A DNA stretch of 6,471 bases. Source: Phycisphaerales bacterium. Its GTDB lineage: Bacteria > Planctomycetota > Phycisphaerae > SM23-33. The notes below the pieces were generated by a model, which saw nothing but the letters and a program-made list of their open reading frames with translations, searched no databases and was not told where the DNA came from. Below are positions 1 through 5,829 of the stretch, piece by piece. Where the stretch lies: assembly GCA_003153915.1 (NCBI GenBank), contig PMBX01000066.1, forward strand, positions 1 to 6,471. Direction: 5' to 3'. Both the position numbers and the translations under genes were made by a program. Within the stretch, counting starts at the first letter, position 1; each line of letters starts with the position of its first letter.

Positions 1-1049
1 GGCGTATGGGCGAGAATCGCATCCACTTTTGCGACAAATTCATCCACCGTGGCCGCGATATCGATCTTTTGCGGACAGGCGAGTACTTCCGGCATGGGGC
101 TGGACACCACCGGCAGGCCCGCGGCCAGGTATTCGCGCAGCTTGATAGGGTTGACAGACTGGGTCAACTTATTGACCACGAAGGGTATCAGCCCCACGTC
201 AAACCCCTTGCAGTAGGCCGGCAACTGGGCGTAGGGTTTGCGGCCAAGGAAGTGCATGTTAGGCAGACCGCGGTAAGCCCCCAGGTCCACCGTGGAGTCG
301 CCGATGAGCACAAAGTGCCAGTCCCCGCGCCGCCGCGCCACCTTCGCCAGTAGGTCCAGGTCCACCCAGTCGCGGATTAATCCGAAAAAACCCAATCGCG
401 GATGCGGGATGCCCACCAGGTCGGACGGTTCGGCAAGGTCCGCTTGCAACGCGTGGCGGAAGTGCTCGAAGTCCACGCCGTGTGGCACGAGGATCGTGTT
501 GGGATTCAACGGCGACTTGGCCTGCCGCAACGCCAACGATGTGGTGACCACCAAGTCCGCGCGGCGGCAGAGGTCGGCCTCGTCAGCCAGAACCTGCCGC
601 CTGTCGTAACCGCTGAAACCGGCGAAATCGTCCACGCAATAGTAGACAGCTCGCTCTTCACCGAATCGGCCCAGCGCGTAGGAGACATCCGGTGTGAAGG
701 ACCATATCTGGAGCGGTCCGCGTCGTATCGACGCCAGCGCCATGCGCAACTGCCCGATCAGCAGCATCCGGTTTATTCGCCGCGCCGCCCGACTGGCGGG
801 CAGGGGAACCACCAGCGGGGTCAACACGTAGAGGTTTTTCCGAGGGTGGACCAGCCCACAGGCGATCTGCCACAACTTCCTGGCCATGTAGAGTAGATCC
901 GAGGAGCTGGCCGTGGGGGCGCGCGAGGCGTGGTAGTTCACCCATAGCACCGTGTTATGTTCCGCCAGCAGGTGCATCACGTGGTGCTTGCTTGTGGGCG
1001 GGGCGTCGTAGCCGCTGGCGAAGCACAAGATGGTCCGGCCTTGGATCAT
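1..1049 (-). CDS. TuaH-like GT4-type glycosyltransferase, 3' end cut by the window edge
   Basis: The reading frame is open from an ATG at 1047-1049 to the left edge (349 codons, no stop), so the C-terminus lies outside. It is probably a cytoplasmic GT-B glycosyltransferase that adds a sugar from a nucleotide donor to the exopolysaccharide repeat unit. The N-terminal half has the acceptor-side pattern seen in TuaH-like enzymes: YDAPPTSKHH at residues 14-23, VLWVNYHASR at 34-43 and YYCVDDFAGF at 136-145. ADLVVTTS (164-171) and VPHGVDFEHF (188-197) mark the end of the first domain. The second domain begins at PRLGFFGLIRDW (217-228), with FVLIG at 246-250. The donor-site region is NPIKLREYLAAGLPVV (300-315), where E306 is the likely conserved glutamate. 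The ATG lies 5 bp after the stop of the preceding glycosyltransferase gene, with only a weak GAGA upstream, so translational coupling is likely. Class is confident; donor and acceptor cannot be told. Confidence 0.88.
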   Translation of the reverse strand, partial: MIQGRTILCFASGYDAPPTSKHHVMHLLAEHNTVLWVNYHASRAPTASSSDLLYMARKLWQIACGLVHPRKNLYVLTPLVVPLPASRAARRINRMLLIGQLRMALASIRRGPLQIWSFTPDVSYALGRFGEERAVYYCVDDFAGFSGYDRRQVLADEADLCRRADLVVTTSLALRQAKSPLNPNTILVPHGVDFEHFRHALQADLAEPSDLVGIPHPRLGFFGLIRDWVDLDLLAKVARRRGDWHFVLIGDSTVDLGAYRGLPNMHFLGRKPYAQLPAYCKGFDVGLIPFVVNKLTQSVNPIKLREYLAAGLPVVSSPMPEVLACPQKIDIAATVDEFVAKVDAILAHT

Positions 1050-1054
1050 GCGTC

Positions 1055-2296
1055 TCAGCACTTCTCTGTAGCGGCTTGTTTAGGGCTTGAGGCCGTCTTA
1101 GGGGATTGCCCGCTTTCACCCCCCACCAGCCGCCCGCACATCGCCACCAACGGAGCGAGCCTGGCCGACCAGGCGTAATCCTGCTCCACTCGCCGCCGTG
1201 CCGCCTGCTCGATGCCCCGCCGCTGCGCCTCGTCGGACAGCAGCGACAGGATCGTCTCCTTCCACTCACGCGGCGTGGAGGCGCCAAGGACATCGCTGCC
1301 CTCGGCCAATTCCAGGCCCTCCAACGCCTGCGGGGAGGCCACCACTGCCCGCCCGGCGGCCATCGCCTCGAGTATCTTGTTCTGCACGCCCCTGGCGATG
1401 TGCAGCGGCGCCACGGCCAGGTCGGCGGAGGCCAGATACGGGCGGACGTCGGGAACCGAACCGGTGACGGCCACGCCCTGATTCTCCGCCAGCCGCCGCA
1501 CCGCGCGGGTCGGATCCCGCCCCACGATCAAGAACCGCAGGTCCCCACGACTCCGCTTCAGGTCCGGCCAAACCTCCCGGACGAACCAGCAAACGCCCTC
1601 GGCATTGGGACGGTAGCTCATGGTCCCGGTGAACACAATGGAAGCGCCGCCGGCAGGTCTGGGTTGCGGGGTAAAGTATTCCGTGTCCACGCCGTTTCCG
1701 ACGACGACCACCTTGTCGGACGGTCCCTCCAGGACCGCTGCCTCCGCCGAACTGATGACGACCACCGCGTCACATCGTTCGATCGCCATCCGCTCCAAGC
1801 GGCGGATGCCCGCCGCTTCACGGCGATATATCCACCGCATGGGCAGGCGGGAAGTCTCCGCGTAACGTAGCCACTTGTCGCTATCCACGTCCACCAGGTC
1901 CATCACCCTGGCCGCCGCGGGAACAGCCAGTGCAACCGGCAGCGTGGTGGAGGAACTGGCCACCACCAGGCCGAAAGGTTCCCGATTGATGGCGCCTTTT
2001 ATCGCCGCCAAAAGGTTCTTAGCATAAAAAACTCCCTCGCCGGCGGACCGTCCCCTCAGTAAACAGGCGGCGCCTCGCATCGTCCCCCTCCATCCCCCCG
2101 CCGGGGCCAGGATGACATCCTCGGCCCATTGACGCAGGGCATCGGCGGATTCGTAATCCCTCCGATCATGCGCAAAGGAGGCGACCGTGACGCGAAAATG
2201 CCCGGCGAGAGCCTTGATCTGTTCCAACGCCCGTAGCCGTTCGCCCTTGTTGGGTGGATAGGGCACGCGATGGGCTATGAACAGCAGTCGTATCAT
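1055..2296 (-). CDS. Glycosyltransferase, GT4 type, resembling the exosortase-associated Stp1 family
   Basis: A 413-residue GT-B glycosyltransferase, expected in the cytoplasm or at the inner membrane, building the exopolysaccharide repeat unit. It opens with HRVPYPPNKGERLRAL (residues 9-24), a signature I associate with sugar transferases of XrtA/EpsH (PEP-CTERM) loci (TIGR03087-like); as I recall, family members usually have Asp where this one has E19. The second family mark is MDLVDVDSDKWLRYA (132-146). Then come VVVGNGVDTEYF (197-208) at the domain hinge, FTGTMSYRPNAEG (222-234) opening the donor domain, FLIVG (255-259), and the donor-binding stretch RGVQNKILEAMAAG (302-315) with K307 and E310. 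The last 25 or so residues are polar, rich in Ser, Lys and Gln, and probably disordered. The start is ATG at 2294-2296; its ribosome site is poor (AGGA about 14 nt upstream), but no better start is visible. It follows a 99-bp gap with inverted repeats and precedes another glycosyltransferase by 5 bp. The specific sugar is unknown. Confidence 0.92.
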   Translation of the reverse strand: MIRLLFIAHRVPYPPNKGERLRALEQIKALAGHFRVTVASFAHDRRDYESADALRQWAEDVILAPAGGWRGTMRGAACLLRGRSAGEGVFYAKNLLAAIKGAINREPFGLVVASSSTTLPVALAVPAAARVMDLVDVDSDKWLRYAETSRLPMRWIYRREAAGIRRLERMAIERCDAVVVISSAEAAVLEGPSDKVVVVGNGVDTEYFTPQPRPAGGASIVFTGTMSYRPNAEGVCWFVREVWPDLKRSRGDLRFLIVGRDPTRAVRRLAENQGVAVTGSVPDVRPYLASADLAVAPLHIARGVQNKILEAMAAGRAVVASPQALEGLELAEGSDVLGASTPREWKETILSLLSDEAQRRGIEQAARRRVEQDYAWSARLAPLVAMCGRLVGGESGQSPKTASSPKQAATEKC

Positions 2297-2330
2297 TGGT
2301 CGTTGCCAGTCCTAACCTGCGTGGCGGCCG

Positions 2331-2348
2331 ACCGCCCGGCCGGGCGGT
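2331..2348. repeat. 18-bp perfect palindrome
   Basis: The sequence ACCGCCCGGCCGGGCGGT equals its own reverse complement. In RNA it could fold into a very GC-rich stem of about 7 bp with a four-base loop. On the transcribed strand it is preceded by AAA and followed by CGGCC, so there is no U-tract after it in the operon direction. On the plus strand it is followed by only three T. It could be an RNA hairpin or a site for a dimeric DNA-binding protein. The sequence does not decide between them. Confidence 0.65.
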
Positions 2349-2350
2349 TT

Positions 2351-2389
2351 CTGATGCGCCATCGGGACGCCTGGACTCCGTTGCATCAG
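2351..2389. repeat. Inverted repeat, 7-bp arms, 25-nt loop
   Basis: CTGATGC at 2351-2357 is the reverse complement of GCATCAG at 2383-2389, with 25 nt between. It begins 6 bp after the kinase stop codon in the direction of transcription and sits just upstream of the GC-rich palindrome. Two adjacent inverted repeats suggest a tandem hairpin RNA element. A 7-bp repeat with a loop this long can occur by chance, so confidence is moderate. Confidence 0.4.
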
Positions 2390-2395
2390 GCGGCC

Positions 2396-3235
2396 TCATG
2401 AATAGCGATACAGGTAGTTGGGGATGTGGTATTTCTGATGTGTCAGGATAATGCCCACGGGCTTGACATTGGCGGCGTGAAGCAACGCCACCGCGCGGTC
2501 CACCGACTCGCGGCGAGTCTTATTCATCCGTACCACCAGCAGGGCCTCCCCTGTGGCCTTTCCCAGCATCCCGGCGTCGGAGGCGATGTTGACCGGTGGG
2601 GTGTCGAAGAGGACATAGTCAAACTGGCGCCGTAACTGCTCGACCAACTCATCGAGTTCCGGCCGGCCCATGATTTCCCCGACCTCGTGGTGATCGGCTT
2701 TTCCCGTGGGGATGAAGAACAAATTCGGCAGCGCCGTTGCCTGCACCACATCTTTGAGCGTAGCCTGCCCGCGAAGCACCTCGGCCACGCCCGGGTTGGG
2801 CGCCGCGCCCAGTAATTTGGCCGCCTTTCCCTTGCGAAGGTCGCAATCCACTATCACCGTGCGGCGATCCACCCGCTCGGCCATCACAATGCCCAGGTTC
2901 AGGCAGGTGATCGTTTTGCCCTCATCGGGCTGTGAGGAGGTGACCAGGTAGCAGAACTTCCGGTCGTTGCATTGTGCCAACATATTGGTCCGCAGCGCCC
3001 GGTATTCCTCGGCAACCTTGCCTCCGCGATCGTGATAGGCCAGCAACAGTGGAGAGTATCCGTTGCCTTTGACCTGATCAACGGACTGCTGTGGCGACAT
3101 CGCCACCACCGGCGTGGGCGTCGTCAGGGGCGTTGCCGACACGCCTCCGGCGGCCACGGCGGCGGATGCCTCCTGGGATGGCAGGGCGCCTTTTTCGTCC
3201 TTGTGCTTCTTCATCGCATTCCATACGTTAGCCAC
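2396..3235 (-). CDS. Tyrosine autokinase of the CapB/CpsD (BY-kinase) type
   Basis: A 279-residue cytoplasmic bacterial tyrosine kinase that would control polysaccharide chain length and export through phosphorylation cycles with the chain-length determinant. Residues 17-55 form an Ala/Pro/Thr/Val-rich, probably disordered N-terminal region. E76, R79 and R82 in EEYRALR fit the EX2RX2R motif that drives ring assembly in CapB. The Walker A loop is SSQPDEGKT (100-108) with K107; most relatives have Gly where this has D104. Walker A' is VIVDCDLRKG (127-136) and Walker B is YVLFDTPP (207-214). The C-terminus carries the expected tyrosine cluster, Y269, Y274, Y276 and Y278, in YHIPNYLYRYS. The start is GTG at 3233-3235, chosen because AGGAG lies 7 nt upstream; an in-frame ATG at residue 8 has no better site. 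It starts 10 bp after the ExeA-like ATPase gene. As in CapB/CpsD, the kinase is separate from the membrane partner, not fused as in Wzc. MinD/ParA-type ATPases share this fold, but the motif set and context favour the kinase. Confidence 0.92.
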   Translation of the reverse strand: MANVWNAMKKHKDEKGALPSQEASAAVAAGGVSATPLTTPTPVVAMSPQQSVDQVKGNGYSPLLLAYHDRGGKVAEEYRALRTNMLAQCNDRKFCYLVTSSQPDEGKTITCLNLGIVMAERVDRRTVIVDCDLRKGKAAKLLGAAPNPGVAEVLRGQATLKDVVQATALPNLFFIPTGKADHHEVGEIMGRPELDELVEQLRRQFDYVLFDTPPVNIASDAGMLGKATGEALLVVRMNKTRRESVDRAVALLHAANVKPVGIILTHQKYHIPNYLYRYS

Positions 3236-3242
3236 GGGAAAA

Positions 3243-3247
3243 CTCCT
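3243..3247 (-). promoter_or_regulatory. Ribosome binding site AGGAG for the kinase GTG start
   Basis: On the minus strand AGGAG lies 7 nt before the GTG at 3233-3235 and overlaps the TAG stop of the upstream ATPase gene (3246-3248). It supports the non-ATG start and suggests that translation of the two genes is coupled. Confidence 0.75.
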
Positions 3248-4112
3248 AACCGGTCATTCTCGCCTCATCCGAGGAAGTCGCCGCAGGCCCCACCTTCAGC
3301 CCCCAGCAGGTCATATCGCGGATCACCTCCGTCACCAGCGGGCGGTCGATGGTATGGCTGCCCTTGGCATAACCCACCAGCAGCGCGTTGTCGCAGAGTA
3401 CGTTGATCAGCCGGGGGATGCCGTCGGTGGCCGCGTAGATGTCCCCCATCGCATCGGGGGTGAATTGCGCCAGGCACTGACCGTCGGAGGCGATTCTCAG
3501 GCGGTGGTTGACGTAGGCCGTCGTGTCGGCCGAGGACAGGTGTCCCAGGTGATAGCTCAGCACGATGCGCTGCCGCAGCGGTTCCCATTTGGGTTCCAAC
3601 AACTTGGACCGCAGTTCAGGCTGGGCGATCAGGACGATCTGTATGAGACGATGACCGTTGATTTCCCAATTCCACAGCAGTCGCAGCTCCTCCAGCGCCG
3701 AGGTAGTTAGGTCCTGGGCCTCGTCCAGGATCAGCGCCACTAGCCTGCCTCGCTGGTGGATGCGGATGAGATGCTGCTCCAGGCCCTCCAGAAAGGCCAA
3801 CTTGTCGGCATTGGGCTTGATATTCATGCCCATCCCCGTCGCCAGTGCCCGCAGGAGTTGTTTGCTAGACTGAGGCGGGTTCTTCATCATCACCAACTGG
3901 CAGCCCACGCCCAGACGGGTTCCCAGCATATTGCCCACGAAGGTCTTGCCCGCTCCCACTTCCCCCGTCACTAGCACCATACCCTTGCACTGCTGCACAG
4001 TGTACATCATGTTGCCCAGCGCCTCGGTGTGGACGGCGCTTTCATAGAAGAATTTCTCATCGCACGAGATGGCGAAAGGAAACTCACGGAGTTTATAGAA
4101 GGCAAGATACAT
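3246..4112 (-). CDS. ExeA-like AAA ATPase of exopolysaccharide (XrtA-type) loci
   Basis: A 288-residue P-loop ATPase of the ExeA/general secretion pathway A-like family. It opens with MYLAFYKLREFPF (1-13) and H28-EAL, the usual N-terminal signature, then Walker A GEVGAGKT (50-57) and Walker B VALILDE (125-131), with QD at 133-134. QPELR (164-168), LRQRI (179-183, likely arginine finger region) and DGIPRLIN (230-237, sensor 2 region) follow in the usual order. The protein ends soon after the AAA core; there is no membrane segment and no C-terminal peptidoglycan-binding domain as in ExeA itself, so it is probably cytoplasmic. Such ATPases recur in exosortase-linked polysaccharide loci (TIGR03015-like), but their substrate is not established; assembling the export machinery is a guess. 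The start is ATG at 4110-4112, with GGGAGG 12 nt upstream and 17 bp after the chain-length gene. IstB-type transposition helpers also share the fold, but no transposase is nearby. Confidence 0.9.
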   Translation of the reverse strand: MYLAFYKLREFPFAISCDEKFFYESAVHTEALGNMMYTVQQCKGMVLVTGEVGAGKTFVGNMLGTRLGVGCQLVMMKNPPQSSKQLLRALATGMGMNIKPNADKLAFLEGLEQHLIRIHQRGRLVALILDEAQDLTTSALEELRLLWNWEINGHRLIQIVLIAQPELRSKLLEPKWEPLRQRIVLSYHLGHLSSADTTAYVNHRLRIASDGQCLAQFTPDAMGDIYAATDGIPRLINVLCDNALLVGYAKGSHTIDRPLVTEVIRDMTCWGLKVGPAATSSDEARMTG

Positions 4113-4124
4113 ATCGGCTTGTCG

Positions 4125-4130
4125 CCTCCC
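4125..4130 (-). promoter_or_regulatory. Ribosome binding site GGGAGG for the ExeA-like ATPase
   Basis: GGGAGG on the minus strand immediately follows the TGA of the chain-length gene (4131-4133) and ends 12 nt before the ATG at 4110-4112. The spacing is rather long, but the match is strong and no other start is plausible because the MYLAFY signature begins at this ATG. Confidence 0.6.
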
Positions 4131-5816
4131 TCAAGGCGCCGGACGCGATGGCCCGGCGGGGGCTGAGTACTTCATCAGGAACTCGGCCGGATTGACCTTC
4201 CAGCCGTCCTTGTATCGCTGAGGGTCCTCCAATCGCAGGTAAATGCTTAAGCTCGATAAGCCCAAAGCCGCCAGAACCACCAGAGTCACAAACGGCACGA
4301 TGATCAGTTTCTTGAGGCGTCGAATGGCCAAGTCTCGCTGACTATATATCTCTTCAATGACGCCAACGATTGGAATCTCGAAGTGTCCGACGGCATCTTC
4401 CGTCGCAGTGATAGAACGGTCCAATACGCTGGACAAGAATACCAGTCCGCCGCCGAAAGCCAATCCGCCCAGGATGGCGCAAGCCATGACCATCGCTATC
4501 GTCGGAAAGGAAGGCCGGAACTGCTTCTGGGGATTCTGGACGGCAGCCAGTCGCGTGCCACTTTCACTCATCTGTGCCTGGAGGGCGGCTTCCACATCCA
4601 TCTGCTTCTGCTGCCACATGGACGCCTGTTTGTTGAGGTCCTCACTTTTCTGGACATACTCAAGATATTCCTGTCGCACCGGGCCGTAGTTGTCCCACAA
4701 CTTCTGGTAGGACGCCAGCAGGTTCTCAAGCCGCTCGATCTCCTTGTTTGTCATGTCCCGTTCCGCCTCGGCCTCCATTCTCAACACACGAAGACTGGCC
4801 TCTTCGGGCATGTTCAACGTTTCCACCACCGCCTGGGCAGGTTCTTCCTTGACTCGCTTCTCAAGCTGCTCGATCCTGGCGCGTAGCGCCTGCACGTGAG
4901 GGTGCTTTTCGGTCATTCGAGGAGGTACGTTGAGGGCGACCATCAGATCGTCCTTGGCTTTTCTGAGTTGTTCTTTTAACTCGGCCAGGACGGGATTGGG
5001 TCCCATGATCTCGATGGGCTGGGTACTTGGTTGGGTGCCTGGCTCACTGCTGGATTGGGTAGTCCTTGGGGACTGGAGCCTTTGGAGCTTCTGCTGGGCG
5101 ACACTTTGTTGCCGCCGCAGAACCTCTAGGTCGCTGCTGACCGTCTGGATGCGGTCCTGTATCGCGCTGGGATTGTCCGGCAACATGCCGGCGTGCCCGT
5201 GCTCGAATTCAATCCGCTGTTTTCGCAGGACCTCCAGCCCCTTGTGGCAGTTGTCCACATTCTGCTGAATGAAATCGTGGGTAGTCTTCAGACCTTCCCT
5301 GATAAGGTTGTAAGTATGGTTGATATACCAGGTGATTAGTACCGCTGGCATGCTCTCGGCCAGGGTGGGATCGCCATGTGTGAAACTGACCGACACCAAG
5401 TCTTCCTGTTGGCTTCGGGACTCCCACTTGACATTGATGTCGCGGCGTATGGAGTCGATCATCTCCAGGCGGCTGCGATCACCCTCGGTGGTGAGCCTTC
5501 CATCCTCGCCATGAGGCAAGCCCTTGGTCAGGCCCAGAGTCTCGATGGCGTCTTCCACGGCCTTATAGCTGGTCAGGTCCGCTCGCAGGCGTTCCTTGAC
5601 CGTTTCCAGCGTCTCCCCACTGACGGGGGAGATGCGGTTCGCCGCCGCCTCCAGACCGATCTGGAAAATCGCCGTCCCGGTGTACTTGAGGGGCACGAAG
5701 TGAGCGGCAATGATCACTGCTACGGCGAAGGAGGCCGCGCCCAGCAGGAACACCGGCCAACGTCGGAAAACGATCCTCAACAGGTCGCGGGTAGTTTTTC
5801 CGCCTCTTGCCAACAT
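4131..5816 (-). CDS. Wzz/GumC-type polysaccharide chain-length determinant
   Basis: A 561-residue inner-membrane protein that would set polymer length and bridge the periplasm to the export channel. A short cytoplasmic N-terminus leads to membrane segment 1 (about 20-40), followed by the Wzz region. Long periplasmic coiled coils run at about 175-250 and 275-415, split by a polar linker rich in Ser, Thr, Gln and Pro (249-267). EKHPHV (303-308) is the usual GumC-like motif before the second helix. After RPSFP comes segment 2 (about 439-464), then LDRSITATEDA and IPIVGVI, the cytoplasmic stretch that normally follows. A third hydrophobic segment (about 504-525) and a 35-residue tail follow, as I recall from PEP-CTERM-locus members (TIGR03007-like). 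No Walker motifs are fused to it; the kinase is separate, two genes downstream. I chose the ATG at 5814-5816 because GAGGA lies 4 nt upstream. The in-frame TTG at 5838-5840 would add eight residues and overlap the preceding gene, but it lacks a ribosome site. Confidence 0.92.
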   Translation of the reverse strand: MLARGGKTTRDLLRIVFRRWPVFLLGAASFAVAVIIAAHFVPLKYTGTAIFQIGLEAAANRISPVSGETLETVKERLRADLTSYKAVEDAIETLGLTKGLPHGEDGRLTTEGDRSRLEMIDSIRRDINVKWESRSQQEDLVSVSFTHGDPTLAESMPAVLITWYINHTYNLIREGLKTTHDFIQQNVDNCHKGLEVLRKQRIEFEHGHAGMLPDNPSAIQDRIQTVSSDLEVLRRQQSVAQQKLQRLQSPRTTQSSSEPGTQPSTQPIEIMGPNPVLAELKEQLRKAKDDLMVALNVPPRMTEKHPHVQALRARIEQLEKRVKEEPAQAVVETLNMPEEASLRVLRMEAEAERDMTNKEIERLENLLASYQKLWDNYGPVRQEYLEYVQKSEDLNKQASMWQQKQMDVEAALQAQMSESGTRLAAVQNPQKQFRPSFPTIAMVMACAILGGLAFGGGLVFLSSVLDRSITATEDAVGHFEIPIVGVIEEIYSQRDLAIRRLKKLIIVPFVTLVVLAALGLSSLSIYLRLEDPQRYKDGWKVNPAEFLMKYSAPAGPSRPAP

Positions 5817-5820
5817 AGAT

Positions 5821-5825
5821 TCCTC
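5821..5825 (-). promoter_or_regulatory. Ribosome binding site GAGGA deciding the chain-length gene start
   Basis: On the minus strand the sequence reads GAGGA-ATCT-ATG. It lies in the 13-bp gap between the TAA of the export gene (5830-5832) and the ATG at 5814-5816. It favours this ATG over the upstream in-frame TTG at 5838-5840. Confidence 0.7.
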
Positions 5826-5829
5826 GTTG

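Larger units (their letters stand above)
2297..2395 (-). promoter_or_regulatory. Structured intergenic gap between kinase and glycosyltransferase genes
   Basis: This 99-bp spacer is the only sizeable non-coding stretch in an operon whose other gaps are 5-18 bp. In transcription order it holds a 7-bp inverted repeat (2389-2351) and then an 18-bp perfect palindrome (2348-2331), followed by about 34 nt leading to the downstream ATG. Neither repeat is followed by a run of U in the transcript, so a classical intrinsic terminator is not supported. I see no convincing -35/-10 pair. The likely role is an RNA structure that adjusts expression of the glycosyltransferases relative to the export and kinase genes, by attenuation, mRNA processing or stability. 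That role is inference; the repeats are seen directly. Confidence 0.5.

Noticed and set aside
506..1293. Short minus-strand frames at 506-688, 658-945 and 955-1293
   Set aside because: They are out of register with the two continuous glycosyltransferase frames, which carry the family motifs over the same bases.
1106..1870. 254-codon open frame on the plus strand
   Set aside because: It lies wholly antisense to the Stp1-like glycosyltransferase, its translation is rich in Arg, His, Pro and Gln without any recognisable motif, and the opposite strand is clearly coding. High G+C readily produces such frames.
2331..2350. The palindrome as an intrinsic terminator
   Set aside because: In the direction of the operon it is followed by CGGCC and not by a U-run. 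On the plus strand only three T follow and no plus-strand gene ends there.
3114..3710. 198-codon open frame on the plus strand
   Set aside because: It is antisense to the kinase start and the ATPase end; no motif and no ribosome site that would justify a gene.
3246..4112. ATPase as an IstB-like transposition helper or mobile element
   Set aside because: No transposase, terminal inverted repeats or target duplication are visible, and the gene is embedded in the operon with short gaps. The N-terminal MYLAFYKLREFPF signature is that of ExeA-like proteins.
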